Positions 27,271 to 41,904 of a stretch of DNA of 64,000 nucleotides are shown here, piece after piece. Every line of letters begins with the position of its first letter. Position 1 is the first letter of the stretch. The notes under the pieces were generated by a model. It was not told the DNA's origin, searched no databases, and worked only from the letters and a program-made list of their open reading frames with translations. Source of the DNA: Anarhynchus alexandrinus (taxonomy: Eukaryota > Chordata > Aves > Charadriiformes > Charadriidae); the NCBI GenBank assembly GCA_008711295.1, contig VUYV01000036.1, forward strand, positions 2,134,732 to 2,198,731, given 5' to 3'. The position numbers and the translations under genes are program-made.

Positions 27271-30217
27271 GTTCAAACACATATCAGAGCTACAGTACTG
27301 AAGAGTTTCAAATACCATATTAGAGAGTGCACTATTAAAGGTGGTACACTTCCACCTAGCAGCAATCACTGCATGTATGTAAAGATTTGTAACACCATAA
27401 CTGATACTGCTCGTTCACTAAACCTTTAATTGTAGCGAGGAAAACAGAAAAAAACAATTTACTTAAGCATTGTGCTTAGTTTATATTTATAGCTGTAGCT
27501 AAAGGTCTATAATATGCTTATAGAAGTGTATTTATTATATTTATGCTGACTAATATATTTTCAGACCATAATCTATTCCTGAAGTGCTACAAATGTCTAA
27601 AACAGATTTAAATTTTTCATTATAAGTAACTTACAAGGAAAATAGTTAAACAGAGCTCAAGTGGTGTCTTACTGCTCCTTCATTGCAGCTATCCTAATTT
27701 GACCAACTAGGAATATTAATATGGTTTGGACAATGATAAAAAGCTCAAAATGATGATGATATTTGCAACTGATTCCACTGCTTTTAATGAAATTGGATGT
27801 GAATTCTACCGATATCTTTAGCAAGTATTAAGCCAATATCTTAATTCCTATCATGAACTAAATAACATAAACTTTCAACTTCATGAAATGTAATAAAATA
27901 TTAAAACAATAAACTAAAATCTCATTGAAGCTTGATGTCACTTACAGAGTCACATTCTGTTGAACATGGAACACGTTACTGACAAAGGAGGTGGCCACAC
28001 TTCCCAACAGTAACAAACTAAGATGCGAGAGTAAGATGCACATCCTCAAATGTGCAAAAAAGTTTAAAGAAACATCAAATACTAAACAGATTCCTCCACT
28101 TTAGCAATTCAGTCTCCCGTATACAACACAAAGGAATAGATGTTATTTATAAGTGGTACTAGAACAATTAGCTGTATTTAAAAAAAAAAAGAGAAAAAAA
28201 GAGGGAGCTGAAACTCTCAAAGTAATTCTTAGCAAGATTTTCCAGGAGAGACAATTTAGAATTCTTCCAAATTTTTCAAAGCCATGGTGTTCAATGCTTT
28301 ACTAACTTATAGAAATGGTAGAGTAGAGATTAACTAGTCACATAAACATTGGTTTGAAAATGAATTTGTATGCACAGATAAAAGTACTTTCTTGAATTTT
28401 ATTTCCAGCAGGTGCCTCATCAGAGATATGAGGATTTTATGAATGATTTATCTCATTTGGGAGGTACAATAGGTGCAGGATGAGAAGAAAACTTGTTTCA
28501 CAGGAATTTAAGACTGTGGATTAACATTTTGAATCAATCAATATTCATGGTGTCTCTTTCAGCATTAAAAATCTTAGCCATCTTAAATGCTAATGTGATG
28601 TAATAATAATGCTCTGCACCTATTATATAACCTTCCAACTAGGGGTCTCAAGATAGATATCAGGCATCCATAAATTAAGTCTCAAAAGATCATTGTTACA
28701 TCAGATTAATTTTCTGGAAAGGAAACAGGAAAAGAATGGCTCCATGTCTTGCTAAATGTTATGCAAGACGTTGTAGAGAAAAGATGATAGAACGAAACAC
28801 AATATTCACGGTAAGCATATCCCATTAAGTTAGATGAAAACTTTACATAAGTTCAGGATCATTTCTCTTCTATTTAGGGTATTCCCTAACCTTGTCTTAG
28901 TTTTCACTGAGGTGTCAACAGTGATGGTTAGGTCTTTGTATCTGTATTCAGACCCCAGTGAGTGACAGGAGAAGTTCCAATTATTTCTTCTAACACTGAC
29001 CACATTGCATACATCAGCCATGAATTATGTTTACCACCTTACTGCTCAACTTCCTAATTCCCTCAGGAGTTCCCCTAAAGTTTATTTATAGAATCACACA
29101 CAAACATAACAGATCTGAGTAATAATACTTTCCAGTGGCCAATATATCCGCATGTATGTTTATATAAATGTATTGGGACAAATTCTGTTCTATCGTAAGA
29201 TAGTAGGGCTCCTTTGATGTCAAAGAAGCTGAACACATTTACCACTGTGTAGCACTAAACCTTTGAACATTTTAATCAGGAAAGGAGTACACCACTGTGG
29301 CCATCAATTCAACCTTTTTCAGCAGAAAATAATTATTATTAATAATACTAACTAAAATTAGTTTCCCTTTTTTATATACATTTATTCTTGTCTTTTAATA
29401 ATCAACTGTGTAGACAGATAGTTCTGAGTCAGAGCACAAATACAGTTCCATACCATTTCTGCTGTCTGTGTCTACAGCTCTGTGTTTGCAAGGCTTCTAA
29501 TAATTTTAGAGGGGAGAGCTTGAAAAAAATGCACAAATTGGTTCAGTGCAGGTAAATTCAAACAATCTCTCTCAATCCAAAAGTAAGGTGGCTGTTCTAG
29601 TCTTCTGTAAACAAACTTAAAACAATCCTTATCTTTTCTACAAATAAGCTATCACTAATGTTTCAGGAACTGCTGAAAAGACGATAAAGATGATTCCTGA
29701 AAATCCACTTTGTAAGAGAAAGACACAAACAGACAAGGATGCTCAAAGGCAGGATTTTGCTTTCATTCCTCAGGAGAGAAATTTTCAAATAGATTTTTAT
29801 AAGGAAAGAGAAATTGTATGAAGAAACATTACATAAATTACTTAAAAGCAACAGGGAGGCCTATAAAGTATGAGAAGACATCCCCAGAGTCCACTGACAT
29901 TACCAACATAGAGAAAGTCTGTCAAGGATTATTTTTTTTTTCTGCATGCACCTTTTGGTTTGTTTTTTTTTTCTACATGCACCTTTTGATGGTATAGGTA
30001 AGGTCAGCAACTATGCACAAGTCAGCGTTCCAGTTTTGAAATATCTGTGGTACTTCTCTTACTACCATAAAAGCACACTTTTTTAACATGTTCGTCTCCC
30101 AGTACTTCCTTGAGACAGGAAAGTTTTATGGAAATGAGTTAGACTGATCAGCAAAGCTACGGATCATTAAAGGCTATTAGGTCCCTGACTCACCCTGACT
30201 GCAGCCTTGAGGATTTG
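27271..30217. other. Intergenic DNA with a small tandem duplication
   Basis: No gene seen. Near the right end, 29937..29990 holds two copies of a T-run plus CT(G/A)CATGCACCTTTTG unit at a 31-base period. Confidence 0.55.
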
Positions 30218-30319
30218 ACCCAAGGACTTTGCTGAAGGTCACACAGGATGTTTGTAGATGAACATGGATTTCAATACAGCTTTCTAAATTCCCAGAACAC
30301 TATTCTAATTGCACTTCCT
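30218..30319 (-). mobile_element. MIR-like ancient SINE relic
   Basis: The + strand reads GCTGAAGGTCACACAGGATG, then GGATTTCAATACAGCTTTCT and TTCCCAGAACACTATTCTAA. This is the order of the antisense 'AAGGTCACACAG ... GGGATTTGAACCCAGG ... CTAACCACT' core shared by MIR-type SINEs and related old amniote repeats. It is strongly diverged, so the exact family is uncertain. Confidence 0.5.
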
Positions 30320-33300
30320 TGAAAACCTATGCCTTAAGTAGATTGCTGAGATATTTTTCCTATATCAGCAATACTCTGATTTTTTACATATAGACACCTC
30401 CTGTCATTTTAAAGCTACAGACTGTTCAGTGGCAAAAATGGGGCGGATTGAAGGGGGGGGAGTTGGGCTTAAGTTGTTTCAGTTAGCTTTAACATTGCAC
30501 CAGTCAGGATTATCTCAGTTACTTATTCACTTGGCAGTCTCATTCAGGGTTTGTATCCAAATAATACCGAAATTTATTTGGATTACATAAAGCAATATTT
30601 GCATACATGTGAGGTAATTCTCTGCACACTTGCTTTGCCTGCACACACCCCAGTCTCTCCTGTGTACGCTTCTCTTGTGTGCTTAGGTAGCCTGAGGAAT
30701 ATGTTTAGTTGCAGTCTCTAGTTCTGTCATTAGATGTCCCTGTGCACTGTGAAGGATTCTGTGGGAGGTGTAGTCCCTGGTAAACAACATAGAGCTGAAC
30801 TAGACCGGTTCTGGGATGTCTGCTTGTTGTATTTATGCTTCTTACCATCCCGTTAACAGGCCTCCTCTTTAAGAAGGACTGTTGTTTACCATTTTGCAGA
30901 ATCCAGGTGATTACATATCCAGAAACAGCAACGGGCTAATCCTAGTTAAATAGCATAGTTCTTTTTATTCAGTAGGACAAGATGCTGTCAACTGTCCTTT
31001 AAGTGAGCCCCTTTAGTTTATCCAGTTTAGATTAATAGCTTTACCAATGAGAATTAAAGATCAGATCCACTTGCTCATGTGCCACGAGCATCTTTGTATC
31101 TTCCTTTCCCTCTCCGGTTGAGCCCGTGCATTTGTACAGCTCTCTGGTTTTTGCTGTCTACCCATTCCTCCTTGCGCAATATGCAGTCTCCCGAATAATG
31201 GAGCAGATTCTGTGGGGACGAAAACCTGCTGGTTTTCTCATAAGTTTTCAGTTTCCCATTAGATTAGAATTCTGGACTCAGCAATTTTATAACCGTTCCC
31301 CCTCATATTCATATTAGTTAAGAAGCATTAAAAAAGTAAACAATAAATCATAAGATACAAATGTGGGTATAAAATAATACACACCGATTCCCCTGAGACC
31401 ATAAACAACTTCAGCAGGAGCCCTGGCTGCACAATTAAACGGAACAGACCAGTTTGTATTATGTCAAAAGAATTAATATTATCTGCTGTATCAACAGGAG
31501 GAATGTGTTTTTGCAGTGCACCCAACAAATGGTGGAATTTTCAGCACTGACTGTCAGTATCAAAGTATCCATTCTTTATTTGGGGACATGAAGTAACCCT
31601 TGCAAAAACAAGGGAGAAAAGGTGCTTTTCTGCCCTATCACTTGGCAAACTGAACAAGTGCTACACAATATTTTCATATTCCTTAATGCTTCAGTAGCTG
31701 TCATGTGAATTTCACAAAGCCCTTTAATATTGCAAAGTGGAAAATATATTCAGAAGCATCAGAATTCCCTGATATTAAATGTTTCTCTCTGTAATGAAGC
31801 CTCTGTAAATGTAACAAAAGCAACTACTGTAGCAATGATTCTAATTACTTTCCTATAGTACTGAAAGAAATGATGGCATTTTAATGGAAATTTAATCTCT
31901 GCAATTTAACAAAGATGTGTATTCCTATTATTCCCTTATATCGCTTTATGTATTATGAACATGTGTAGGACGGTGTAGGTTTCCCCACCCTCAAAAAACA
32001 TGTCAGCAAAAAGATTTTTAGTGAGTGTTTTACTTGCTTCTCTTTTCATCATTTTTATATTCTGTATAAAATGCCACAAGTGAGCTATATATATTTTTAA
32101 GAGGTTCTGACAAAGTGTGCAAGTGTCATTATACATTCCCATCCTAAATTTGTACCAACCTTTGTAAAGGCCAGATGCACTGACATTCTTGTGTGAAAAA
32201 AATTTTAAGATGTCTATGAAATTACAACCTACTTTTAGAATCCAGTCACAATCCAAAACAAACCCAAATCCAGAATCCAAAACAAATAGCTAGTTTGGCT
32301 TGGTATATTATTTATACCGTGTCTTTGCCACTTATTTATCACTCTAAGATTTCTGTCTCTCTAAATCTTATCTGACAATCTAAGGAGAAGAATACATTTA
32401 TTAAGTTGAAGTAGAAAACTATGAACATAACTTAAGAAAAGTAAGTATTCAGGGCTTCAGTCATACAAACACATGCATGTGTGCTACACTTTGGTCACAA
32501 GTGGAATCACTAATTTTGATGAAACTAATCCTGTATATATATGACATTTTGTAGAACTGAAGACAAAAAGATGATGGAATCAAGTCCCTTATTAAGAGTA
32601 CACTTGGAACACTTAGTTACAAGTCCCTTCAGATTATACCTCTCCATCTGTTGTGTGTTAATGGGAATTAGAATAAAGCTAATTTAAGAGCTGAAAGGCA
32701 ATGCACTTTCACTAAAAAAGCACAAAGCCAGTCTACTAAGAGGGTTACAAGAAGAAGAATTGGTAATGCAAATATAAGATACTTATCTGATGTTGCTGTC
32801 TCTGTGCAGTTTTCTGGAAGGAGAAGCTCTCTTCCCGTTCAGCATAAACCCTACCTTCTGGCTCTGCAAGCTTTCTGTAGAACTGTCTGTGTTCATATCT
32901 GAATTCTATAGAAGAAAATTAAGTCCCTTGTGGGACTTTCCAGTTACTCTTACAAAACATTTAAACTGACAACTATTCTACAGCATACAGTTCTTTGTGG
33001 AAAGCAATATAATTTAACCAATGCAATAAAATTAAGCATGTAGCATAATACATAAAAAATTTAAATTTATGTGACATTAACTGCTTTTCTGCAGTAAAGC
33101 AAAATATAATTTGAAAACATTTCTCCCCCATTGTGAATAAAGACCCAATTTTGAAGTAATGATGATGTATTACAGAAACATTTCTGTACCTTTTGGTAGG
33201 CTCTGTAATATTGAATGGGGATACATATCTTTGTTTTATGCTTCTCAGCCATCCTAGTGGTGGTAGCCAATAGTTTGTCTTGCAGACAAGTGTTAGTTCT

Positions 33301-35924
33301 GCCAGGTAAATCATTTATACTTCTAGATCTAGGTAATGCAATCAGCATTCTTCCTCTCAGTGAATCCCATTTTTATTCAGTCTGTTCCCATGAGACATGC
33401 AGTGCACATGGCTTCAATACAGCTTCTACAAATTCTGTAGTGAGATATTTTTATTAACCAGTTTTGCTCATTTATTTATTTTGCTGTGAAATTTGCTGGG
33501 TAAAGCAGTGTTTCCAAGATGCAACAGGAAATCAATGTCAAAACTCTTGCTGGGGGAATTCTAATGTATTTGAAATTTTTTACTGTGTTACTTAATCTAT
33601 GTTACCTTTGTTATCAGGAATCTTTTTGTCACAGATCTGATAAGACTTTTTGTTACTGCATTAGAAAAATGAATACTGATAAGAGGCTATTACAAATGAT
33701 GAAAATTTGATCAGACTGTCATATTGTAGCAGAACAGAAGCCTGTTTCTAGATTCAAAAAATTATATTAAGGAAGAACATGGAGTGCACTAGCTCCCTTT
33801 CATAGCTGATGTGGTTCTATTCATGGATTTGTAAAATATTTGTAAGACTGGATCTCAGTCCACGTCTCCCATTCTCTTGCCTGGTTCAGCAAAGTTCTAG
33901 GAGATTTTAGGTAAAAAATTCCTCTGTTTCCAGACCATTTAATGAATATACATAGCACCATATTCCATTGCTTTCCACCATTGTTATTTCTCATATTGTT
34001 ATTATTGTTTGCTACTACTGTACCTCCTGTTTCTCCCCTCTCTACTTGTTCCTTATGACCGACTTTATTTCATTACAACGTCTGCATGCCATTCTCTTTT
34101 TATTGTGTAGGTTTGTTTGGGTTTTTACATTTGCTTTCACATTATGCTTCTGGATGAAATCCTGGTCACCATGAGGGATTTTTGCTAATCACAGCAGGAT
34201 TTTTGCTAATCACTTCCATAACACCAAGAACTCAGTCTTTTAATCTATGCAAATTAACTTCTCTCTTCTGACCTTCATGTGTCATATGGCCTAACTTGTT
34301 TGGAGATTTTACTGACTTATTTAAGTTACATTTTATAGCACAGAGTTGAAAAGCACATGTAATGTTTCTCAGAAGCGGCCACGGATCTCTCCATATCTTA
34401 ACACAGTGTTAGATTTTCTGTGACAGGGAATATCTCACACTTAAATCCATTCTGTGGTATAAACTGCGTCCCACTTCTGTGTTGCAGGAGTAGATTTCAC
34501 AGATGTCTGACCCCAAATCCAGACAGCACTAATCCCAAAACTACAGTCCTGAAGATATCAGTGTGGGAAACTGCCCCAGTTGACAGCAAGAAAGTCTGAC
34601 TATCAACGATTTGTATTGCATCCTGCCCAATATATCTGACCTGAAACCCTGACCTGAAACTCAGATCAACCACAGACATCCCACAAGCCTACTCATGAAA
34701 GCCCTTAGCACACACACACACACAAAAAAAAAACAACAAACCCTTGCTTCTTACTAAATATTGTTCTCTGTTTTAAAATCAGCTGTCCATATTATGTTAC
34801 TACCAATAAGATGCAACAATGCCAGTTCAGGAATTTCAGCTTAGTGAGGCATTCCCTTGCATTGTTCTCAAAAAGGTGTTGGTTTCCCAAAATAGTTAAT
34901 TCTTTCCAGCTAAGAAGAGAAAGACATTTTCAACACTAAGATATGTAGACATGTTTTCCTTGGATGAGAATGAGATCCAGGGGAAAATATATGGACAGAA
35001 AAGTGGCGATAAATAGGAATTTGACATTATCTTCAACATGAAAGTAGGACAGAACGTTGCTTTCACCTTGTTTTTGTAGTCTAGCATAGACAATCATATA
35101 CTTATCACCTTCCTAGGGTAAAGCAAACACCCTATAGGCAGAATTCCTACAAAGCAGGGCCATTTGACTGATGGACACTTTAAAAGGATTTGAGCAAATG
35201 GCCCTCATGGACAACCCACAAATTATTTTCAAAGAAAACTTAGGTCCCAAGAAAGCAGGAGCTTCTTCACATATGGTGAGCACACTTACCCATGTGGAGA
35301 TTATAGGGCAAGACAAGACAGCTGCTAAAACCCTGCACAGACTCCATGAGAGGTGCTACCGCCCTAACCTATGATACCCTGTGTTCTGTGCTTCAAATAA
35401 GGATGACCATGCTTGTTTTAAACTACATAATTGAGTCACTGCTAAAAAAGTAATATGGAGCTTTGCATTGTCTGCTGCTTAGTTTTTTCTTGCCTCACTT
35501 TCAAGAGCAATGCTGAGTGTGTGCTGCTGTGGCTCCACCACTAGCTGCATGTAAACATGGATGGACTTCAGGTATTGCTACACAAGTTACAGAAGTTCTC
35601 AAAAATGCTCATTCAAACTGAAGCCAGAGGCGTCTGTGATAAACGGAAGAAACATAGGGCAGTGACATCCCTCCAAAGACGCTGTTTTCTTTCTTTCATC
35701 CTAAGCTATTCAAGCTGTTTGAGGAAGTAAATTGGAGCTGCCACCTAATGCTACATGTCCCCACGTCCTCATGTGTGAAGAAAGGTCAATAAGACATGTT
35801 TGTTTTAAAGTGCTAGTCTATAAAATGCTCCTGGAACTTTTTCATGGAAGCTGGCACCTAGGAAAGCATCTGATCCCCCAAAAAGCTACAAGCCTGACAA
35901 GATGGTGCCAATTTTTACTTTGAC
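30320..35924. other. Intergenic DNA, no gene recognised
   Basis: AT-rich DNA. A 21-bp tandem duplication (GGATTTTTGCTAATCAC at 34176 and 34197) and a (CA)8 plus A10 microsatellite (34709..34733) are visible. The open frames, including 113- and 114-codon minus-strand ones at 32-33 kb, show no recognisable protein features. Confidence 0.55.
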
Positions 35925-36115
35925 GGTTGTAAGGCACTGGAACAGGTTGCCCAGAGAGGTTGTTGAGGCCCCATCCCTGGAGGCATTCAAGGCCAGGCTG
36001 GACGTGGCCTTGGGCAACCTGGTCTAGTGGGAGGTGTCCCTGCCCATGGCAGGGGGTTTGGAACTCGATGATCTTCAAGGTCCTTTCCAACCTAAACCAT
36101 TCTATGATTCTATGA
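35925..36115 (+). mobile_element. CR1 LINE, 3' end fragment, well preserved
   Basis: Near-canonical CR1 3' end: CACTGGAACAGGTTGCCCAG, GAGGTGTCCCTGCCCATGGC, ACTCGATGATCTTCAAGGTC, then CATTCTATGATTCTATGA. Relatively few differences from the family suggest a younger insertion than the others on the left side. 5'-truncated, sense strand +. Confidence 0.9.
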
Positions 36116-36489
36116 AGGTGGTCAGATTCACAAGCAGGACCTGTTTGCATAAGCGGGATCGCAACCAGATCTCAACCAGACAGTAGTAAAGTAGCTGCCA
36201 CCAGCGCCCTCAAGGCATGGCAACAGCAGCCTCTGATGACCTTCAAATATAGTGTGACAGTAGCATTTATTATATTTGTTACCACAGTGCTTATGAAAGT
36301 TGGGCTTGTACACTACACACACAGCATCCCTACTCTGTAAGAGCTTCTTATCTAAATAGACAAGCAGATAAAAGCTAGAGAGAAAGATTAAATATACAGA
36401 GCAAGAGCAGTAACAGCCTGCAAATTTCATGTCAGTTCAGCTACTTTTGTTTACTTGTCCTTTGGACAGAGTTTAATTAGTAAGGGATT

Positions 36490-37250
36490 AGTTGACAGAA
36501 AGACAGAGGACAGGGGCTGTTAAAGATAGGCATGAAAGAGACGAGGCAACAGCCAGAGGGAGGGAGGAGAGGCACTCAGAAAGTGGCTGGAATGAGGAGG
36601 AGCTGAAAAAGTCTGTAAGAAAGGAAGCGCAGGGGGTTGCAGAAGGTGGCTGCACAGCACAGAGGAGAGGTATTCGTAACCAGAACTGTAAAAAGCAGTC
36701 TGATGTCTGTGGTGTTAAATGTATAGGGACAGAGGCACTGTCTTGTCTAACATGTTCATAGCAAAGAGGCAGTCCTGAATGGGTAATAAGGATAATCAGC
36801 CAGCCCACAGTGTGCTTTGCACAGCTGCTATACAGAAAATTTGGGGGTTTTAACTTCTTCTGTGCCAAAAATCAGCTTTGAGCTGGTTCCTCTGAAATTA
36901 TTTGTCTGGTTGAGAGTCAACGTGGTGCAAAAAGCTGATGCATTGCCAGAGAGTGCCTCTCCTTTGCTGTTCCAGGTCAGAGAGCTGAGGAGCCCCAGGG
37001 AGCCCCAGTTCACTGACCCGTTGTCTCAGAGCTGAGGTGGGAGGAATCCACATAACACATCCTCTTCCATCTGCATTGAGAAGAACACCAAGTCTAACTG
37101 ACAACGGAGCCGGGTCTCTGGAGCTTGCTTTGGGTCCAGAAAAGGCCTTCATGTTGTGGCATGGGGAAGCTGGGGGCCATCGTGGGAAACTGAGGGTAGC
37201 AAGAAAGAGGAGTTGGAATGAAAAAGATGTCTGAAAAGGAGCTCAATAAA
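36490..37250. other. Less AT-rich, purine-rich block of unknown nature
   Basis: The + strand is rich in A and G (especially 36490..36670), and base composition differs from the neighbourhood. An AATAAA lies at 37244..37249. Open frames of 89 (+) and 126 (-) codons here reflect biased composition (charged residues on one strand, Ser/Leu/Pro on the other) and show no domain. It could be an exon of a non-coding RNA or an old retroelement; undecided. Confidence 0.3.
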
Positions 37251-37556
37251 CCCTCATGTTAACACAATCCAATGTAGGGTTGAGAAAGATATTACAGTGC
37301 TGTCATGTATTTTTTCCTGGTAAAAAGATAAACTATTCAGCCTTTCTAAATTCTTTTGTGAATTTTGAAGGCAGGAGCTACCTATATATCGCTGTACCCA
37401 TCAGTGGAATGCAGAGGGAAGGAAGGAGGAACTGCCAGTGGAGGGTGGTATTGTATAAGATAAAATAAGTAGCTTCTTCCTTCTTATCTTGGAGTTACCT
37501 ACCGGGGGTAGCTAATAAACACCACAACAATCCTCCGCTCCACTCTTAGCTTTCAA

Positions 37557-37865
37557 AATAACACACAGTAGTGGGCTGGAAAGCAACTTTTGGCCAAGGA
37601 TGTGGAGGAGATGAGAAAACTGTGGAAAGAAGCAGAATGAAATTAGGAGGTGGGATGAAATGGGAAGGTCAGAAAGGAGAAAAAGCAGAAATACAGAGGA
37701 TGGAAACCTGGGGAAAAGAAACCAGACAAGAGAGCAAATGGTGACCAGGGCAGAGGATCAAAAAATAGTGCTTGGGTAAATAATGACCTAGTGGAGAGTA
37801 TGATTTTTAAAAATGGAGCAAAAAATCAGAGAAAGATTGAATATTTAGGGTTCATTCTGGACTGA
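37557..37865. other. Purine-rich tract
   Basis: About 300 bases dominated by A and G on the + strand (many GGA, GAA and AAAG words). There is no reading frame worth calling. Strand-asymmetric sequence of this kind can come from degraded low-complexity repeats. Confidence 0.4.
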
Positions 37866-38583
37866 AGGGGAAGGAACAACAGGATTTGTGTACATCAGAT
37901 TTCCCGATCCAGCTTCTCCCTTCCTGCCATCCATATGCACCACCAACGCTATGCGGAGGGTAACTGTACCCTAACTGAAGGACGCAGGTTATAAACTGGA
38001 AGAAACTTAACCACATTTGATCCTGTTTATACTGTGAAAACGTTATTGAATGCCTATCCTATTACTTTGATCAATCCTGTGTATTCTTCTCTGGGAATGG
38101 GTCATCTTTAACTGAGCATTTGTACAGCGGGTCTTGAATTGTTGAAGTCTAGTTTAGGAATCACAGTACAAATTATGATTAAAAAATATAAACCTGAACA
38201 TGCTATTAACATGATTTCTAACAACACACACAAAGGAACTTTTGCCACATCACAGAATTCTCTTCCAGAAAAGAACAAATTCTAGATTTTTTTCCTTACT
38301 CAGTCTAAAGTTTTCTTTCTTTAAAATGTAATTTCAGCTTTCTAGACTTGATAAACTCCTAACTGTACATGGAATAATTCTTCCTGTTCTATGTGGGTTA
38401 TACTCTAAAATCTTTGTCTGTAAGTATGTTTGCCACATCAAAGAATCCCATTGAAAATACTGCTTGGAGTTGAACGTGGCTTATAGAGGCCCTACAGTAG
38501 GCCAAAGTGGTGCTCAAACAAATCTGAAAAACAGTTACTTGCCTCTTTATGGGAAGTTGTTTCTGTTTGCTCACTACAAGAGT

Positions 38584-38985
38584 ATCATAGAACCATAGAA
38601 TGGCTGAGGTAGGAGTGGGTCTCTGGAGATCACCTAGTCCAACTACACAGTAAGACCAGGGTCAGCTAGACCAGGTTGCTCAGGAATGTGTCCAGTTGGG
38701 TTTTGAGTATTTCCAAGAACAGACACTTTGCAACTTCTCTGGAGATCACTGTCCTAGTGTTCAGTCACAATTATATTAAGAAAATCTGTTCAAATGGAAT
38801 TTCTTGTATGTCAGTTTGTGCCCACATTGCCTCCTATCCTTTCACTGGATATCACTATCACCACACTGAGAAGTCTGGTTCTGCCTCTTTACGTCCTTCT
38901 ATCAGGTATTTTAAAATATTGTTAAGATTCCCCCCTGAGTCCTCTCTTCTGAAAGCTAAACAATCCCAGCTCTATTCGGCATGCA
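38584..38985 (-). mobile_element. CR1 LINE, 3' fragment
   Basis: Begins with the antisense 3' end (ATCATAGAACCATAGAATGG). It continues through ATCACCTAGTCCAACTA, TCCAGTTGGGTTTTGAGTAT and TTGTGCCCACATTGCCTCCT, ending near a CCAGCTCTATTCGGCATGCA block. The order matches antisense CR1. Moderately diverged; frames are broken. Confidence 0.8.
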
Positions 38986-41904
38986 GAGTATACATGTATA
39001 ATACATTTGGCCTTGTAGAATAGTACACTGAAACTGCAAACACTTCCAGAAATACAAATTTGCAAGAAAGAAAAATAAATGGAAGTGAGAGGCAATTGGC
39101 ATCTTCACGGAAAAGCGAGGTTGCAACCTTACTAAATAATGTATGACAACTTCTTAAGCTGCTTAACGAAAGCGAAAAAGCAATTTTTAAACATGAGAAC
39201 AACTTCACAATTCTACTTTTGGAAACAGTAAAAATATACCTGTCTTCACAGAAAATAGTCAAAACATACACAAAATTTTTCTGTTTGGAATGGACACTGA
39301 CTAAGAACTCATCTAAGGTTAATCAATACCAAATATCAAAATGAGAAAGGGCAACTGAGCAATACAAACAAGAACTATAACACGGTTTGAAAGAACTAAA
39401 GCAAATACTTCAATATCCTTAGTTTGCATCAGCTGCATTTCCAAAAATGTAGCTATGAGATGCAGAATAAGGCCCAACTGTCACAGAGCTCTTTGGAAAG
39501 AATGTGTAATAATAACATTTTATTTAACAGTCTGAGATAAGGTGACTAGTGATACAGAACAAAGCATGATCTGAGTAATGGCAATGTCACACTGGTAATC
39601 TTATACTGAATAAACCATAAAAGAGTTTATTGGTGGTAACCACATCAAAATTAACCATGTGAGATTCCATAGAGGGATCCAGCAGCAATCTGCTCCTGCA
39701 CAGCATCCATTATGTAAACAATGACAAGCGTGATACTGTCGGCTGGATAGCAAAGAGAAAGGAATCTATCAAAAGTATAAAACAAGCTTTGTAGGTGAGA
39801 GGCCAATACTTATAAAGTTGACATACAACTTGCTTCTCAAAGCATCTTTGACAGAAGAGGTTTTTCACAGCATTTCTTTGAGTTCAAACACAGTAGGTTT
39901 ATCACTGGAAGTAACTGAAGCAAAAAGACCAATAATATAGATAACAGCAGTGTTTAAATTACTTAAATAATTCTCTAAGCCTTGCCTAGTTAAATGCAAC
40001 CTCCACAATACTTCTTCCAATTTTCCTACATTTTGTTAAGAAATTTTTTTAATTAAATTTGGATATGTACTCTTGCTGGAACTACGTGTTATCACAGCCA
40101 TTAACTTTGTTAATGACGCATATCATCACACAGGAAGTTCAAGGGTATAGTCAGATCCATATGAGTCCTGCTGTCACCTGTCCCCTGCTGAAAACAAAAG
40201 CAGCACCCATCCCTTCTGAAAAAGGAGAGTAAGAAACTATTAAGATAAGTATATAAAAAATATCATTTCCACCATAAAGATAATAAATTTCCATACATTC
40301 CTGCATATTTTTATCTTTCTGGGTAGGTTTTTAATTTCTGTCTTTTCAACAGCTTCAGTGCCACACAACACTGGTGCACGTACTAGGTTTCTTTGCAAGA
40401 CCTTTTCTTGAGGCAAAACTCTTGCCTACCAGATCAGTTCTGTGCACAGGAAATAAGGTCATTTCATACTTCACTCCCACATGGTAAATCTAGAATGTAA
40501 AATACTGGTGAACAAATGCAGCCACCATGCATAGCAAGGAACAACTGAAAGAAAAACTGTGAAAGAAAAAACTGAACAGAGTTAGGCTAAGCAATAAAGA
40601 GTAAATACTATCTCATGCCAAATCTCTCAAAGAGGGGAAAACTAGGCTAGTATAAAGATACAAGCGCACCTAACGCTTTAGATATCTCCCTTCCTGCCTT
40701 CTCTCACTACTAAACATCTTCTCGTATTACCATAAAAAGAAACTGAACTACCAGCTACTCCTATGTTTCCTGCTTCTGATTAGACAACCCACATTGTAAA
40801 AGACCACATCTCTGCAGGCTTGCTTCATGGACAGAGACATACTTGATAGCTTGAATTTTTTACAGCTGATAACTACAATGTTCAACTTAATTTGCTACGC
40901 TGCTGAGGACGGTTTTGTGAATAGTAAATCCATTGGTTAACTCTATCAGCTAAATCTAGAAAGATCCTTTCTGAGTATCAAGAGAAAAACAACTTGTCAA
41001 GCATGGGAAGAAACACGTTTCAGCTCATTACAGCTCCCCGTGGTATAAGCTTAAGCAGCTCCAGGAATAACAGAAAGTTGTGTATTGGTATGCAAGCAAG
41101 TGCATGACAATCTGTTTGAACAGATGTACTGTAGTCTTTATCTCTGCTGACTGGAAGCTAAGGGTCAGCATGCTGTATAACTGCCCACTAGAAAAAAAAA
41201 TTATTTTAATCCTATTTAGATGTCTGATGATTCCAAAGAAAGATCATGTAACTATCAACGTGAGCATATTTGTTTATCAGTGATCATCCTGAAGCAGTAG
41301 TCAGGCTGGGGTATTTTCCTCATAATTACACTGAATTACTCAGTTAATACCACGCTTTTTTCATACCCTTATCTCCCGTATCACACTAAACAGCATCTAA
41401 ATACATTAATCCTTTTAAGAGTGTACAGTGTAAAAAGTTTCAGAAGAAAGCACAGATGATGGGGTCAAGAAGTCGCCAGAGATATATCTGTAAGTTGTCA
41501 TGTAAACGTATGCAGAAAATACTTTTTCCCATTCTAAATAATAAGGGGTGCTACGACTTCACAACTGTGTTAGAACAGCGAAACAGCAAAGCTTTTTAAA
41601 GACCCCAGAGAATCTTGGAGATATCTTTTGATTGCAGAAGAGGCCTAGGCTTATATTCATGAAAGCAGACAAAGAACTGCATTAATGCATCACCTGCTTT
41701 CACTTTGTGTTCAGACTAGAATTCCCGGTTTGCTGCAACTGCAGAACAGAGCATCAGGCCCCTTGTTTTGGAGGAGAGAGGTATCACAGAAAACAGATGA
41801 GTTTGCTGCATCATTCAGTGTGAGCAGGAGTTGTTATAACTACCGGGTAAGCTTGACTTTAATGGCAGGTTAGTCTGAGTTAGGGACTACAGCTCAGTGC
41901 CTAA
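38986..41904. other. Intergenic DNA, no gene recognised
   Basis: AT-rich DNA without supportable genes, RNA genes or recognised repeats. Confidence 0.55.

Noticed and set aside
36488..36868. 126-codon minus-strand frame, Ser/Leu/Pro rich
   Set aside because: Mirror of a purine-rich + strand; composition explains it.
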